Shown piece by piece: positions 6,980-15,750 of a DNA stretch of 21,728 bases. Below the pieces are notes generated by a model that saw only the letters and a program-made list of their open reading frames with translations, had not been told where the DNA came from and made no database searches. Made by a program: the position numbers and the translations under genes. Where the stretch lies: assembly GCA_003520455.1 (NCBI GenBank), contig DOUV01001058.1:1-21728 (forward strand), read 5' to 3'. Source of the DNA: Chloroflexota bacterium. GTDB lineage: Bacteria; Chloroflexota; Anaerolineae; Ardenticatenales; Ardenticatenaceae. Each line of letters opens with the position of its first letter. The first letter of the stretch is position 1.

Positions 6980-7966
6980 TTGAACGAGTTCTCGATAGGT
7001 TCGCTCTCGGTAGCACCCGGCACTCGGACGGCAGGTACCTTTCCTGTTGCCAGACGAGGCGATGGATCGGTCGTCGGTATTCCCCTTGTCATCATTCACG
7101 GTGTGGAGCCAGGGCCTGTTTGCTGTGTGGATGCCGGTACACACGGCGACGAGCATGAGGGGGCGCACGCAATCCTCACCCTGATCAACCTATTAGAACC
7201 AACGAAGCTTCGCGGCACGTTTGTGGGCACGATGGCCCTCAACCTCCCGGCAACCGAAGCTCTCCAGCGCGGGAATCCATTCGACCATTGGATGGGTGAC
7301 TTGAACCGGCTCTTTCCAGGTGCCGAGGGCGGCAACCTAACGCAGCGCATCGCGCATGCCTACACCGAGCATATTGCCCGGGACGCCTCATTCGTTATTT
7401 CTATTCACAGCGGTGCATCCTACATCTACTGGTCCCCGCTGGTCATGTGCGGCGGACATCCCCCATCAATTGAACTCGCAAAGGCACTGGGCCACGAGTG
7501 GAACATTATCGGCCAAAGCGAAGGAATCAGCGGCGCGAGCCACGACGTGTTCGCGCAGCGGGGAATCCCGGCAGTTGCCATCGAGGTGGGGGGCGCCGGC
7601 GAGCGCGTGCTGGAAACGTTTCGGCGGAATGTGGATCTGGCGGCCGGTGCAATCCTCAACGCGATGCGTCACCATGCCATGATTGAGGGACAGCCGAAAC
7701 GCGCCTCGTCCTGGACCTTCGTCCGGAACCGTGCGGTCCGCAGCGGGCACGGAGGCCTGCTCGTACCGGTTGAAGACTTTCCGCTGCGCCGTCACGTGAG
7801 AGCGGGGACGCTGCTGATGCGAATGTACGACCTATTCGGTGAGGAAATTGAAGAGGTACGCGCACCGTTTGATAGCCTGGTGATGGGCTTTCGCAGTTTC
7901 CCCTATTCGCCGCCAGGTTGGCCGCTTGTCTGGCTCAGCGAGATCACGCACACCGTAAGGGAGTAA
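6980..7966 (+). CDS. Succinylglutamate desuccinylase/aspartoacylase-family zinc deacylase
   Basis: This encodes 328 residues. Members of this M14-related family hydrolyse N-acyl amino acids or related amides with one zinc ion. The zinc signature is visible as GTHGDEHEG (His55, Glu58) and ISIHSG (His143), with the family's DLNRLFPG motif at 107-114. A C-terminal beta-rich domain (about 240-328: SGHGGLLVP, then VRAGTLLMRMYDLFGEE) is typical of the AstE/AspA group. The start is TTG at 6980, supported by GGGGGAGA about 8 nt upstream and by the N-terminal GSLSVAPGTRTAGTFPV, which matches family starts. It is cytoplasmic. It is the first gene after the putative GntR-controlled promoter and lies 3 nt before the first amidohydrolase, so they form an operon. 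The natural substrate is unknown; the family also includes ectoine- and peptide-related deacylases. Confidence 0.85.
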   Translation: MNEFSIGSLSVAPGTRTAGTFPVARRGDGSVVGIPLVIIHGVEPGPVCCVDAGTHGDEHEGAHAILTLINLLEPTKLRGTFVGTMALNLPATEALQRGNPFDHWMGDLNRLFPGAEGGNLTQRIAHAYTEHIARDASFVISIHSGASYIYWSPLVMCGGHPPSIELAKALGHEWNIIGQSEGISGASHDVFAQRGIPAVAIEVGGAGERVLETFRRNVDLAAGAILNAMRHHAMIEGQPKRASSWTFVRNRAVRSGHGGLLVPVEDFPLRRHVRAGTLLMRMYDLFGEEIEEVRAPFDSLVMGFRSFPYSPPGWPLVWLSEITHTVRE

Positions 7967-7969
7967 GCA

Positions 7970-9190
7970 ATGAATGCACTGCTCATGAAGGGGGTAACCA
8001 TCATTGATGGTACGGGTGCACCGCCTCTACCCGATGCCTTCCTCAGGGTGGAGGGCGGCCGGATTTCAGCAGTCGGCCGTATGTCAGACCTGAGGGAGGA
8101 TCAGGGCGGCGAAGACGTGCTCGCGCTCGAGGGCCGTACCGTCCTACCGGGTCTGATCAACGCTCACGAACATCTCACCTTCCGCCGCTACCACGGAACG
8201 TTCCAGGATGTTGTGATGGGCTGGTCAGATGCCCGGCTGATGCTCCACGGGGCGGCGAGTTGCCTTGCCTCTCTCAGCGAAGGCATCACGACAGTCCGTG
8301 ATATCGGGGGCAAGGGCCTGAGCAACATCCTGCTCAAGGAGGCCGTAGCAGATGGCTCGTTGATTGGACCCCGTATCCTCGCCGATGGCTCTCCGATCGC
8401 CATGACCGGCGGTCACGGATGGCAGATCTGCCGCGAAGTTGATAGCCCCGATGAAGCACGCCTCGCCGCCAGGGAGTTGCTCCTTGCGGGGGCTGATTTT
8501 ATCAAGTGTATGGCCAGCGGTGGGTTCGTGGCGCACGGCCAAGACCAGCCAGGCTCACAACAACTGACGACGGAGGAGATGCGGGCGGCCTTTGACGAGG
8601 CACACAGGATAGGCCGGCGTACGACCGTCCACGCCCACCCACCTACCGCGATTCGTGCAGCAATCGAGGCCGGCGTGGACTGTGTTGAACACGGCGGCCT
8701 CCTCGACGATGCCACGGCCGAATTGATGGCAGCCAAAGGCGTCTATCTCGTTCCTACGCTCAGCGCGCTCCGAATCACGGCAGAGAAAGGGGCGCAGATG
8801 GGCCGGCCCGCCTGGCTGGTGGAGGTCTCACAAAAACGCGCACCGGCGCAAATAGCGACATTTCAGAAGGCGGTGCGGGCCGGCGTGAAAATCGTGACGG
8901 GGGTGGACAGCATCGGTGAGATGGTCCGTGAGATGGAATTGCTGATGGAAGGCGGACTCAGCCCCATGGATACCATTGTGGCAGCGACCAGCCGGGCGGC
9001 GCAATGCCTGGACATCGCCGATTCGGTGGGAAGCATAGAGGTGGGTAAATGTGCCGACCTGATCGTCGTTGCCGGCAATCCTCTCACGAATATTCGCGCA
9101 CTTGACAACATTGAGTGGGTTCTCAAGGATGGCAAGCGCTACCGGCCGGATGATCTCAGAGCGATGATCGGCACGAAGGTGGGGACCTGA
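7970..9190 (+). CDS. Metal-dependent amidohydrolase (imidazolonepropionase/prolidase-like), paralog 1
   Basis: This encodes 406 residues of the amidohydrolase superfamily, in the group that includes imidazolonepropionase-like and Xaa-Pro/Xaa-Arg dipeptidase-like enzymes. The binuclear metal site is complete by pattern: NAHEHL (His66, His68), carbamylatable Lys179 in DFIKCMASGG, His221 in TTVHAHP, His241 in CVEHGG, and Asp313 in TGVDS. A small beta domain flanks the barrel at both ends (DGTG near 13-16 and GSIEVGKCADLIVV near the C-terminus). The TGGHGWQIC loop (146-154) is shared with paralog 3 and not with paralog 2. AAGGGAG precedes the ATG. The gene is 3 nt after the deacylase and its stop is 1 nt before the next ATG. 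Such enzymes cleave C-N bonds of peptides, ureas or cyclic amides; the substrate here is unknown. Confidence 0.87.
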   Translation: MNALLMKGVTIIDGTGAPPLPDAFLRVEGGRISAVGRMSDLREDQGGEDVLALEGRTVLPGLINAHEHLTFRRYHGTFQDVVMGWSDARLMLHGAASCLASLSEGITTVRDIGGKGLSNILLKEAVADGSLIGPRILADGSPIAMTGGHGWQICREVDSPDEARLAARELLLAGADFIKCMASGGFVAHGQDQPGSQQLTTEEMRAAFDEAHRIGRRTTVHAHPPTAIRAAIEAGVDCVEHGGLLDDATAELMAAKGVYLVPTLSALRITAEKGAQMGRPAWLVEVSQKRAPAQIATFQKAVRAGVKIVTGVDSIGEMVREMELLMEGGLSPMDTIVAATSRAAQCLDIADSVGSIEVGKCADLIVVAGNPLTNIRALDNIEWVLKDGKRYRPDDLRAMIGTKVGT

Positions 9191-9191
9191 T

Positions 9192-10433
9192 ATGACCACA
9201 CGGCCCAATCTGACCATATTTCGCAATTTGAATCTGCTCGACGGTACCGGCCGCAGGCCGGTGGTAGATGCAGCCATTCTGGTCGAGGGAAACCGCATCC
9301 GCGCCGTGGGGCGGGCTGCTGAATTTGGAAGCGTGCTTGAGGATGCCAGCAGCTACGATTGTGGCGGCCGGACCGTCTTGCCTGGCCTCATCAACGCCCA
9401 TGAGCACCTTACGTGGAGGCGGGGTATCGGCGGCTTCGAGGACCGAGTCGTGCGCCAGCCGGCTGGCAAGCTGCTTGTACGCGGATTTGGCCACGCACTC
9501 ATCTCGCTGCTCGAAGGTGTGACGACCGTCCGCGATGTCGGTTCCAAGGAAGGCCTCGCGATCGCGCTTCGCGACGCGATCAACGCCGGCCAGGTCCACG
9601 GTCCCCGAATCATCGCGGCCGGCGCCCCAATCGCCATGACTGGCGGCCACGGAAGTGGCGCGGTCCGAGTGGCAAACGGTGTGACCGAGGTGCGTCGAGC
9701 GGCACGGGAGCAACTAAAGGCCGGTGCTGACCTCATCAAATTGATGGCCAGCGGCGGCTTTGTCGCCCGTGGTGTAGATTCGCCGACCGCGCCGCAGTTT
9801 ACAGTGGACGAGATGCGGGTTGCCTTTGACGAGGCACACAAGGCTGGCAAGCGAACAACGGTCCATGCGCACCCGCCAGCAGCGATTCATGCTGCGATTG
9901 AGGCGGGTGTAGACTGCATCGAGCACGCCGGCCTGGCTGACCGTGAGACTGCTGAATTCCTCGCCGAGCGCAAGATCTTGGTCGTCCCAACACTGAGCGC
10001 ACTGCGCATGGAGGTTGAGCGAGGCGAGCGTCTGGGACGCCCGGCCTGGCTGGTCGAAATGTGTCGCCAGAGTCTGCCCGAACAGAAGCGCATGTTTCGT
10101 GCGTTGCTTGAGGCTGGGTGCATGATCGTCGCCGGGGTGGACAGCCTGGGCGATCTTCAGGGCGAGCTCGGCCACATGGTGGACGAAGGCATGCCGGTCC
10201 CACAGGCCATTGCGGCCGCGACGCTTGTCGCCGCACAGTGCCTGGGGGTAGAAGACCAGGTCGGCACCCTCGAGACGGGTAAGATGGCCGACTTTATCGC
10301 TGTGGACGGGGACCCCCTCACGGACATCCGCGCCTTGCGTAAGGTGGCGCTCACTGTGAAAGATGGCGTTCTCTACCACCCCGATACGGTGCGGACGGCA
10401 ATCGGACCTGGATTGATGACCGACTTCCGATAA
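9192..10433 (+). CDS. Metal-dependent amidohydrolase (imidazolonepropionase/prolidase-like), paralog 2
   Basis: This encodes 413 residues, clearly homologous to the preceding protein over its whole length. The metal ligands are conserved: His70 and His72 in NAHEHL, Lys183 in DLIKLMASGG, His225 in TTVHAHP, His245 in CIEHAG, and Asp317 in AGVDS. It differs from paralogs 1 and 3 in the loop after TGGHG (SGAVRVANG in place of WQIC...) and in ARGVDSPTAPQFT in place of the GQDQP block, so its substrate pocket is probably different. The ATG follows the stop of paralog 1 by 1 nt, which implies translational coupling. It is cytoplasmic. The tandem pair most likely arose by duplication inside the cluster. 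Confidence 0.87.
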   Translation: MTTRPNLTIFRNLNLLDGTGRRPVVDAAILVEGNRIRAVGRAAEFGSVLEDASSYDCGGRTVLPGLINAHEHLTWRRGIGGFEDRVVRQPAGKLLVRGFGHALISLLEGVTTVRDVGSKEGLAIALRDAINAGQVHGPRIIAAGAPIAMTGGHGSGAVRVANGVTEVRRAAREQLKAGADLIKLMASGGFVARGVDSPTAPQFTVDEMRVAFDEAHKAGKRTTVHAHPPAAIHAAIEAGVDCIEHAGLADRETAEFLAERKILVVPTLSALRMEVERGERLGRPAWLVEMCRQSLPEQKRMFRALLEAGCMIVAGVDSLGDLQGELGHMVDEGMPVPQAIAAATLVAAQCLGVEDQVGTLETGKMADFIAVDGDPLTDIRALRKVALTVKDGVLYHPDTVRTAIGPGLMTDFR

Positions 10434-10459
10434 GGCGACTGGGGCACGGGAGAGAGGGT

Positions 10460-11329
10460 ATGGAGACAAAGAGTGCACACTTTCGGCGACTACTGGCAGG
10501 TGACGAGATCCTCATTGCGCCCGGCGCCTACGACGCGCTCTCTGCCAAGATCATCGAGCAGGCTGGCTTCTCCGCAATTTCGGCGACCGGCGCCGGTATC
10601 TCCGCCAGCCTTGGCTACCCTGATGTTGGTCTTGTCACAATGAGCGAAGTTGTGGCACGGATCAAGAATATGGCGGATGCGACAACGGTACCGCTCCTCG
10701 CCGATGCCGATACAGGGTATGGCAACGCGATCAACGTCATTCGAACTGTACGGGAGTTCGAAAGTGCGGGCGCCGCAGGGATTCACATCGAGGATCAAGT
10801 AACCCCCAAGAAGTGTGGACAGCTCGCCGGCAAAGAGCTTATTTCTGTGCAGGAGATGGTCAAGAAGATCGAGGCGGCGCTTGAGGCACGGCGCGATCCG
10901 GATTTCGTGATCGTCGCGCGGACCGATGCACGCTCCGTTTACGATCTCGACGAAGCGATACGACGCGCCAATGCGTTTGCTGGGGCTGGAGCGGATGCGA
11001 TCTTGATCTACGGTGCGGAATCAAAGCCGGAGCTGCGGCGAATTGGTCGGGAGGTCCGGGCGCCGCTCATCGGACACATTTCCAAGGGTGGCAAAGTACG
11101 TGACATCGACGCCGCACAGATGCAGGAAATGGGGTATCGCATGGTCATTTTCCCGCTGCAGGCCATCCTGGCAGCTGCCGTTTCGATCGCGCAACTGGCG
11201 CGGGAATTGCGTGCCGGTCCCTCTGATCGAGTTTTCGAGGGCCGAATGGGCCTGCCGGCGGAACTGTACCGGATTGTCGGACTTCAGGAGGTCGAGGAGC
11301 AGGAACGGCGTTTCGTCACGCTCGCGTAA
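10460..11329 (+). CDS. Isocitrate lyase/PEP mutase-family carbon-carbon lyase
   Basis: This encodes 289 residues, the usual size for 2-methylisocitrate lyase, 2,3-dimethylmalate lyase, oxaloacetate decarboxylase and PEP mutase. These are TIM-barrel enzymes using Mg2+. The landmarks are ATGAGISASLGYPD (42-55), DADTGYG with Asp82 and Asp84, IEDQ (110-113) and PKKCGQ with Cys119. The Cys in a K-x-C-G motif is the general acid of the lyase branch and is absent from the oxaloacetate decarboxylase branch, so a lyase acting on a substituted malate or isocitrate is favoured over a decarboxylase. GAGAGAGG precedes the ATG. It lies 26 nt after the amidohydrolase pair and is the last gene before a 288-nt gap in which I see only a weak 6-bp hairpin (11376-11398). 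Confidence 0.83.
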   Translation: METKSAHFRRLLAGDEILIAPGAYDALSAKIIEQAGFSAISATGAGISASLGYPDVGLVTMSEVVARIKNMADATTVPLLADADTGYGNAINVIRTVREFESAGAAGIHIEDQVTPKKCGQLAGKELISVQEMVKKIEAALEARRDPDFVIVARTDARSVYDLDEAIRRANAFAGAGADAILIYGAESKPELRRIGREVRAPLIGHISKGGKVRDIDAAQMQEMGYRMVIFPLQAILAAAVSIAQLARELRAGPSDRVFEGRMGLPAELYRIVGLQEVEEQERRFVTLA

Positions 11330-11617
11330 AGCGCGGTGTGCGTGCGTCGAAAACGCGTCAAGGGTCTTCAAGTTGTGGGCACGGATTCGAGCTGCCCAGA
11401 CATGTCGCGCTTCAGGTTGATCCGCATATTTCGTACAGCCTGTTTGTTCGTGCCGGTCGAAAGGATCAAATGTGAGGCGCACGGAGCATCCGGAGGTAGA
11501 AATAAGTCGATGCTCCAGTACCAATTCCTCTTGCTGCCGCTCGGCTGCACTTAATCTGCGGAAGAACGCGCTTCATATGAGCACGTCCACGCTTAGGAGG
11601 AAACGGAGGAGAGCAAA

Positions 11618-13408
11618 ATGAAAAATGCTCGTCGTCATCGCGGTAGAGTGGGTCCTCTTTTGGGTCGTAGTACTATGGTGCTCCTAATTTTGGTGCTCCT
11701 CATAGCAGGCTGCAGTCAAGGCCAGCCCGCACCAGCCTCCGATGTTGCACCAACGGCGGCGGGTGCCCCTACTGAGCCAACCACCGAATCAGGTAAAACA
11801 TCCGAGCCGACGGCCGCGCCGACCACTGCCCCCACTGCGGCCGTGGCACCAACTACGGAGGCGACACCAGACGAAGGGACGCCTTCATCGGAAGCTGGAC
11901 CTCCGCAGTATGGGGGAATCATGACGGTGGCCCAGCCATTCGGCCCAATCACACTGGATCCCATGATCGATCCAGGGGCGGACGGCATTTATATTCTCGA
12001 GCAGGTGATGGAAGGCCTGATGCGGATCTATGAAGACGGCTCGATCGGCCCGGGGCTGGCCGAGTCGTGGGAGATATCGGACGACCAACTCGTCTGGTCC
12101 TTCAAGCTTCGGGAGGGCGTGAAGTTCCAGAATGGCGATCCTTTCACCGCGGATGATGTGATCTTCACCTTCAACCGCCTGATGGATCCGGATGGAGTTG
12201 CCTCCTTCAAGGCGCTCTACATCGATCACATCGAAAAGGTCGAAAAGGTGGACGACTTCAACGTGAAGATCACGATGAAAGCGCCCTGGCCCGCCTTCCC
12301 CGTCTTTGCCTCGACAAACCACACCAAGATCCTGAACCAGCGCAATGTCGAGGAAGCGGGGGATCAGTTTGGGTTCACGATCATGCCGGTCGGAACGGGG
12401 TTTTTTAAGCTCGACAGATGGGACAAGGACGATCAGGTCGTCCTCGTGAAGAATGAGGACTACTGGCAGGAGGGGCTCCCCTACCTGGACGGGATCGTTT
12501 ACAAACTGGTCAAGGACTCTCAGGTCGCCAAGCTTTCCATCACGACTGGTCAGGTAGATGTGCTGCAGGATCCTCCCGTTGATCAGCTTCCTGAACTGCA
12601 GAAGAATCCTGACGTGAAAGTGCTCAGCGCGCCCGGCGGCGCCCAGATGCTCATCGACGTGAACCTGGACAAGCCACCCTTCGACGACGTGCGTGTCCGG
12701 AAGGCCATCTCCATGGCGATCGATCGCCAACAGATCGTGGATGTAGTCTTCTACGGGACGGCCGAGGTCGCAAACGATTTCTTCCCATCCTGGTTCTGGG
12801 CCGATAACCCCGACTTCGAGATCCCATACGATCCAGAACGGGCAAAGGCGCTCCTGGCAGAAGCCGGTTACGGTCCAGATAACCCTCTCAAGTTTACGCT
12901 GTTCGTCTACAACTTCATTCCGTATACCGACATCGGCCAGATTGTCCAGGCCCAGTTAGCCCAGATCGGTGTACAGATGGACGTGCAAGCGTTCGACTCG
13001 GCAACGGCGATTAGTTACATGAATAAACCGGAGAAGCGACCGCAGATGGAGGCTGTTCTGTTCAGGCACATCGCCCGAGCGAACCACTACGAGTTTAGCG
13101 GGAATCGCTACTCAGCAAATGGCAAGCTGAACTGGAGCGGCTACAACAAGGGCAGCAAGGTACAGAATCCGCATGCCCAGGAGCTCTTCGATCAGGTCGA
13201 GCCCTTGCAGGACTTTGACGAAGGCGACCAGGAAAAGGCCCGCCCAATCTACGATGAACTCGCGCAGATCGTGCTCGTCGATGATGTCGTTCAGATCATG
13301 CTCGTCCATCAGGCAAATGTTGACGTCGTTCGGAACCGTGTACAGGGATATCCAAGCAGCGCATACGACTGGCAACCGTACTGGAAGACCTGGCTATCGC
13401 AAAAATGA
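11618..13408 (+). CDS. ABC importer solute-binding lipoprotein (family 5, peptide/opine type)
   Basis: This encodes 596 residues. A positively charged N-terminus, a hydrophobic helix (20-31) and the lipobox LIAGC with Cys32 mark a lipoprotein anchored outside the membrane. Residues 33-95 form a low-complexity Thr/Pro/Ala/Glu linker. The body follows the family 5 pattern: GGIMTVAQPFGP, LEQVMEGLMR, GLAESWEIS, WSFKLREGVKFQNGDPFTADDV, then the C-terminal VRKAISMAIDRQQIV and AKALLAEAGYG segments. Such proteins bind peptides, opines, nickel chelates or glycosides. AGGAGG and GGAGG lie upstream of the ATG. The gene is followed by a hairpin and by two matching permeases. It gives the cluster its uptake step. 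The ligand is not identifiable. Confidence 0.9.
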   Translation: MKNARRHRGRVGPLLGRSTMVLLILVLLIAGCSQGQPAPASDVAPTAAGAPTEPTTESGKTSEPTAAPTTAPTAAVAPTTEATPDEGTPSSEAGPPQYGGIMTVAQPFGPITLDPMIDPGADGIYILEQVMEGLMRIYEDGSIGPGLAESWEISDDQLVWSFKLREGVKFQNGDPFTADDVIFTFNRLMDPDGVASFKALYIDHIEKVEKVDDFNVKITMKAPWPAFPVFASTNHTKILNQRNVEEAGDQFGFTIMPVGTGFFKLDRWDKDDQVVLVKNEDYWQEGLPYLDGIVYKLVKDSQVAKLSITTGQVDVLQDPPVDQLPELQKNPDVKVLSAPGGAQMLIDVNLDKPPFDDVRVRKAISMAIDRQQIVDVVFYGTAEVANDFFPSWFWADNPDFEIPYDPERAKALLAEAGYGPDNPLKFTLFVYNFIPYTDIGQIVQAQLAQIGVQMDVQAFDSATAISYMNKPEKRPQMEAVLFRHIARANHYEFSGNRYSANGKLNWSGYNKGSKVQNPHAQELFDQVEPLQDFDEGDQEKARPIYDELAQIVLVDDVVQIMLVHQANVDVVRNRVQGYPSSAYDWQPYWKTWLSQK

Positions 13409-13465
13409 GCCGGCGGTGACTGTAGACTTACACGTGCGGTGGAAGGCACGGTTCAGACTACCCGG

Positions 13466-13496
13466 CCGTGTGCCGCTCTCCTTGGGCGGCACACGG
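13466..13496 (+). promoter_or_regulatory. Hairpin between binding-protein and permease genes
   Basis: A perfect 11-bp stem (CCGTGTGCCGC/GCGGCACACGG) with a 9-nt loop sits in the 151-nt gap after the binding-protein gene. No T-tract follows. In other ABC importer operons a hairpin here stabilises the upstream message or causes partial termination, so that more binding protein than permease is made; the same function is inferred here. Confidence 0.65.
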
Positions 13497-13559
13497 TGGG
13501 TTCTCGCGGCATTCGACGGAAGAACTCGGTCATTCTAGTAGGGATCAGGTTGCGAGGCG

Positions 13560-14489
13560 ATGGTTCGCTATATTCTGCGCCGGCTTGTCCTCTTCATACC
13601 TGTTGCGCTCGGCATCACGATCATTGTTTTCGTTCTGATCCGTTTCGCACCGGGCGATCCGATATACACGATGCTCGGGCTCGACTACAGTAAAGAAGCA
13701 GCAGAGGGGCTACGACACCAACTCGGGCTGGACCGGCCTATTCCTGTTCAGTACGCGTTCTGGGTCGGGCGCGTCCTTCGCGGCGAACTCGGACGATCAT
13801 TCTTCTCGCGCGAGCCGGTCCTGGCAATGATCCTCCGACGTCTCCCTACTACCGTCATGCTGACGATCACCAGCATGTCGGTGGCGCTCTTGATCTCTGT
13901 CCCCACCGGCATCATCTCCGCGCGATGGAAGGATACAATCATTGATAATGTCAGCCGCCTCGTGGCGATCCTTGGCGTTTCGATTCCTGTCTTCTGGCTC
14001 GGCCTGATGTTGCTGGTGGTCTTTGGCGCGTATCTCCGCTGGTTTCCGATCGGCGGCACCGTACAGGAGTACGGGCCGAAGGCGTTAGTCTTGCCCTCGA
14101 TCGCGCTCGGCAGCGGGTTCACCGCGTTGCTCACGCGCATGATCCGATCGAATCTGATCGAGACACTCGGCGAGGATTACATTCGCACCGCTCGGGCCAA
14201 AGGTCTCACCGACAACAAAGTCTACTTCCACCACGCGCTCAAAAACGCGCTCATTCCTGTAATCACCGTAGTTGGCCTGCAGTTTGGCACGCTGCTCGGT
14301 GGCGCCGTGTTAACAGAAACGATCTTTAATCTTCCCGGCCTGGGGCGGCTCCTGGTGGATGCCATCAACGCCCGTGACTATCCTATCATACAGGGCTGTG
14401 TCTTGACGATCTCCTTTTTCTTCGTCGTCGCCAATCTGGTGGTCGATGTCATGTATGGGTTCATTGATCCCCGCATTCGGTATCGTTGA
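13560..14489 (+). CDS. ABC importer permease, DppB/OppB type
   Basis: This encodes 309 residues, the usual length. It has an N-terminal membrane helix (about 9-29), the family's RFAPGDP after it, and further membrane segments around 100-120, 137-158, 178-192, 230-250 and 280-300. The EAA loop that docks on the ATPase is at about 205-231 (EDYIRTARAKGL, then HHALKNALIPVI). The C-terminus DPRIRYR is typical. It pairs with the following permease to form the membrane channel for the binding protein upstream. The Shine-Dalgarno is modest (GCGAGG next to the ATG). Substrate specificity cannot be told from permeases. Confidence 0.9.
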   Translation: MVRYILRRLVLFIPVALGITIIVFVLIRFAPGDPIYTMLGLDYSKEAAEGLRHQLGLDRPIPVQYAFWVGRVLRGELGRSFFSREPVLAMILRRLPTTVMLTITSMSVALLISVPTGIISARWKDTIIDNVSRLVAILGVSIPVFWLGLMLLVVFGAYLRWFPIGGTVQEYGPKALVLPSIALGSGFTALLTRMIRSNLIETLGEDYIRTARAKGLTDNKVYFHHALKNALIPVITVVGLQFGTLLGGAVLTETIFNLPGLGRLLVDAINARDYPIIQGCVLTISFFFVVANLVVDVMYGFIDPRIRYR

Positions 14490-14492
14490 TCT

Positions 14493-15404
14493 ATGGCCAG
14501 ATCCTTCTCTCTTCGGCCCGCTCGGGACGCCAATATGACGGCGCAATCCAGTCGAGCCGAGCGCAGTTGGCTCGGTCATCTCTGGCGAATCCTCGCCCGT
14601 AACCGCCTCACCTTCCTGGGATTGATCGTTCTGCTCATTATCGCTACGGCTTCCGCCCTGGCCCCCGTCGTTGCGCCCTACAGTTTCGAGCAGATGAGCC
14701 TTCAGGAGCGCCTGGCACCGCCTGGTGCCCAGCACCTGTTTGGGACCGATAACTTTGGGCGCGATATCTTTAGTCGCGTTCTCTATGGCGGTCAGTCCTC
14801 GCTCCTCGTCAGCCTGGCGGCGGTGTCGGGCGCGCTCACCGTTGGCACATTCCTGGGTGGCATTGCCGCGTATTACGGGGGCTGGCTCGATGAAACCATC
14901 ATGCGACTGATGGATATCATCCTTGCTTTCCCATACATCGTGCTGGCAATCACGCTTGTTGTGGTGCTGAGCCCTGGACTCGCGACGGTGGTGATCGTCA
15001 TTGTCGTGATCCAACTCCCAGCGTTCACACGGGTCACACGGGGCTCCGTGCTTGTCATCATGAACCAGGAATTCATCCTTGCTGCCCGTGCGACGGGCCA
15101 ACGAGATATCTGGATACTGCTGCGCCACGTCCTACCGAATGCGATTACGCCTCTCGTCGTGATGGCCTCATTGTCGTTGGGCACCGCCATCACGGCTGAG
15201 GCGGCTCTCAGTTTTCTTGGCCTTGGAGTGCAACCGCCCATGTCGAGTTGGGGCACTATGATCTACGAAGGCACACGAGCGCTCACGACCGCTCCCTGGA
15301 CTACGGCCTTCCCGGGCCTGGCCCTCAGCCTTACGATCCTGGGGGTGAACCTCGTGGGTGACGGCATGCGCGACGCGCTCGATCCTCGTTTGAGGCGCAT
15401 CTAG
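14493..15404 (+). CDS. ABC importer permease, DppC/OppC type
   Basis: This encodes 303 residues. The family signatures are LFGTDNFGRDIFSRVLYGG (82-100) between the first two membrane helices, and the EAA loop at about 192-216 (NQEFILAARATGQRD, then RHVLPNAITP). ALSFLGLGVQPPMSSWG and the C-terminal DALDPRLRR are also typical. The ATG at 14493 is 3 nt after the stop of the DppB-type gene and lacks a Shine-Dalgarno sequence, which suggests coupled translation; Met15 (14535) is an alternative start. No ATPase gene (DppD/DppF type) follows, so the importer must borrow one encoded elsewhere. Confidence 0.9.
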   Translation: MARSFSLRPARDANMTAQSSRAERSWLGHLWRILARNRLTFLGLIVLLIIATASALAPVVAPYSFEQMSLQERLAPPGAQHLFGTDNFGRDIFSRVLYGGQSSLLVSLAAVSGALTVGTFLGGIAAYYGGWLDETIMRLMDIILAFPYIVLAITLVVVLSPGLATVVIVIVVIQLPAFTRVTRGSVLVIMNQEFILAARATGQRDIWILLRHVLPNAITPLVVMASLSLGTAITAEAALSFLGLGVQPPMSSWGTMIYEGTRALTTAPWTTAFPGLALSLTILGVNLVGDGMRDALDPRLRRI

Positions 15405-15413
15405 GCACAAAAA

Positions 15414-15495
15414 AGAAGGTCCCCGGGGTTGGGCGCGCACAGAGTGTGTGTGAGCAACCAACGCACCTTCTGTGGCTGTGTTTATGCCCACAGCC
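15414..15495 (+). promoter_or_regulatory. Two stem-loops after the permease genes
   Basis: AGAAGGT (15414-15420) can pair with ACCTTCT (15465-15471) and would enclose a CCCCGGGG palindrome (15421-15428). Just behind it GGCTGTG/CACAGCC (15474-15495) makes a 7-bp hairpin with an 8-nt loop. An A-run (15409-15414) precedes the structure, and no T-run follows. The stretch separates the transporter genes from the amidase pair. Partial termination or message stabilisation is possible; this is inference. Confidence 0.4.
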
Positions 15496-15534
15496 GATGG
15501 CAAGGACTAAGTGGTGGCAAGTGAGGTGGAGGGA

Positions 15535-15750
15535 ATGTCCGAACATGCGGATTCTGTCCGGCAAGAGTTGATCCTCCTGGCGCGGCGGCTTGGGATTCGG
15601 TTGACCGAGGAGGATCTGGAAATAGTGGTTCCCGCGTACCACCGTGTGCAGGAGCTCCAGGCATACCTCCGCCGGGAACTGCCGCTCGAGGAGGAGCCAG
15701 CGAGCATCGGAGCGCGACCCGTTGGCGAGGTCAAAAATGAGCCATTCTGA
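15535..15750 (+). CDS. Small GatC/AtzG-like amidase partner
   Basis: This encodes 71 residues, rich in Leu, Glu and Arg and almost wholly helical by appearance (SVRQELILLARRLGIRLTEE, then HRVQELQAYLRRELPLEEEP). In size, helical pattern and position it resembles the small subunits or chaperone-like partners of amidase-signature enzymes, such as GatC and AtzG, which wrap around the amidase with an extended C-terminus. I chose the ATG at 15535 because GGAGGGA lies directly upstream; an in-frame GTG at 15511 would add 8 residues and lacks a better ribosome site. Its last 14 bases overlap the start of the amidase gene, which implies a coupled, probably stoichiometric pair. The family assignment is by analogy, not by a clear motif. 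Confidence 0.6.
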   Translation: MSEHADSVRQELILLARRLGIRLTEEDLEIVVPAYHRVQELQAYLRRELPLEEEPASIGARPVGEVKNEPF

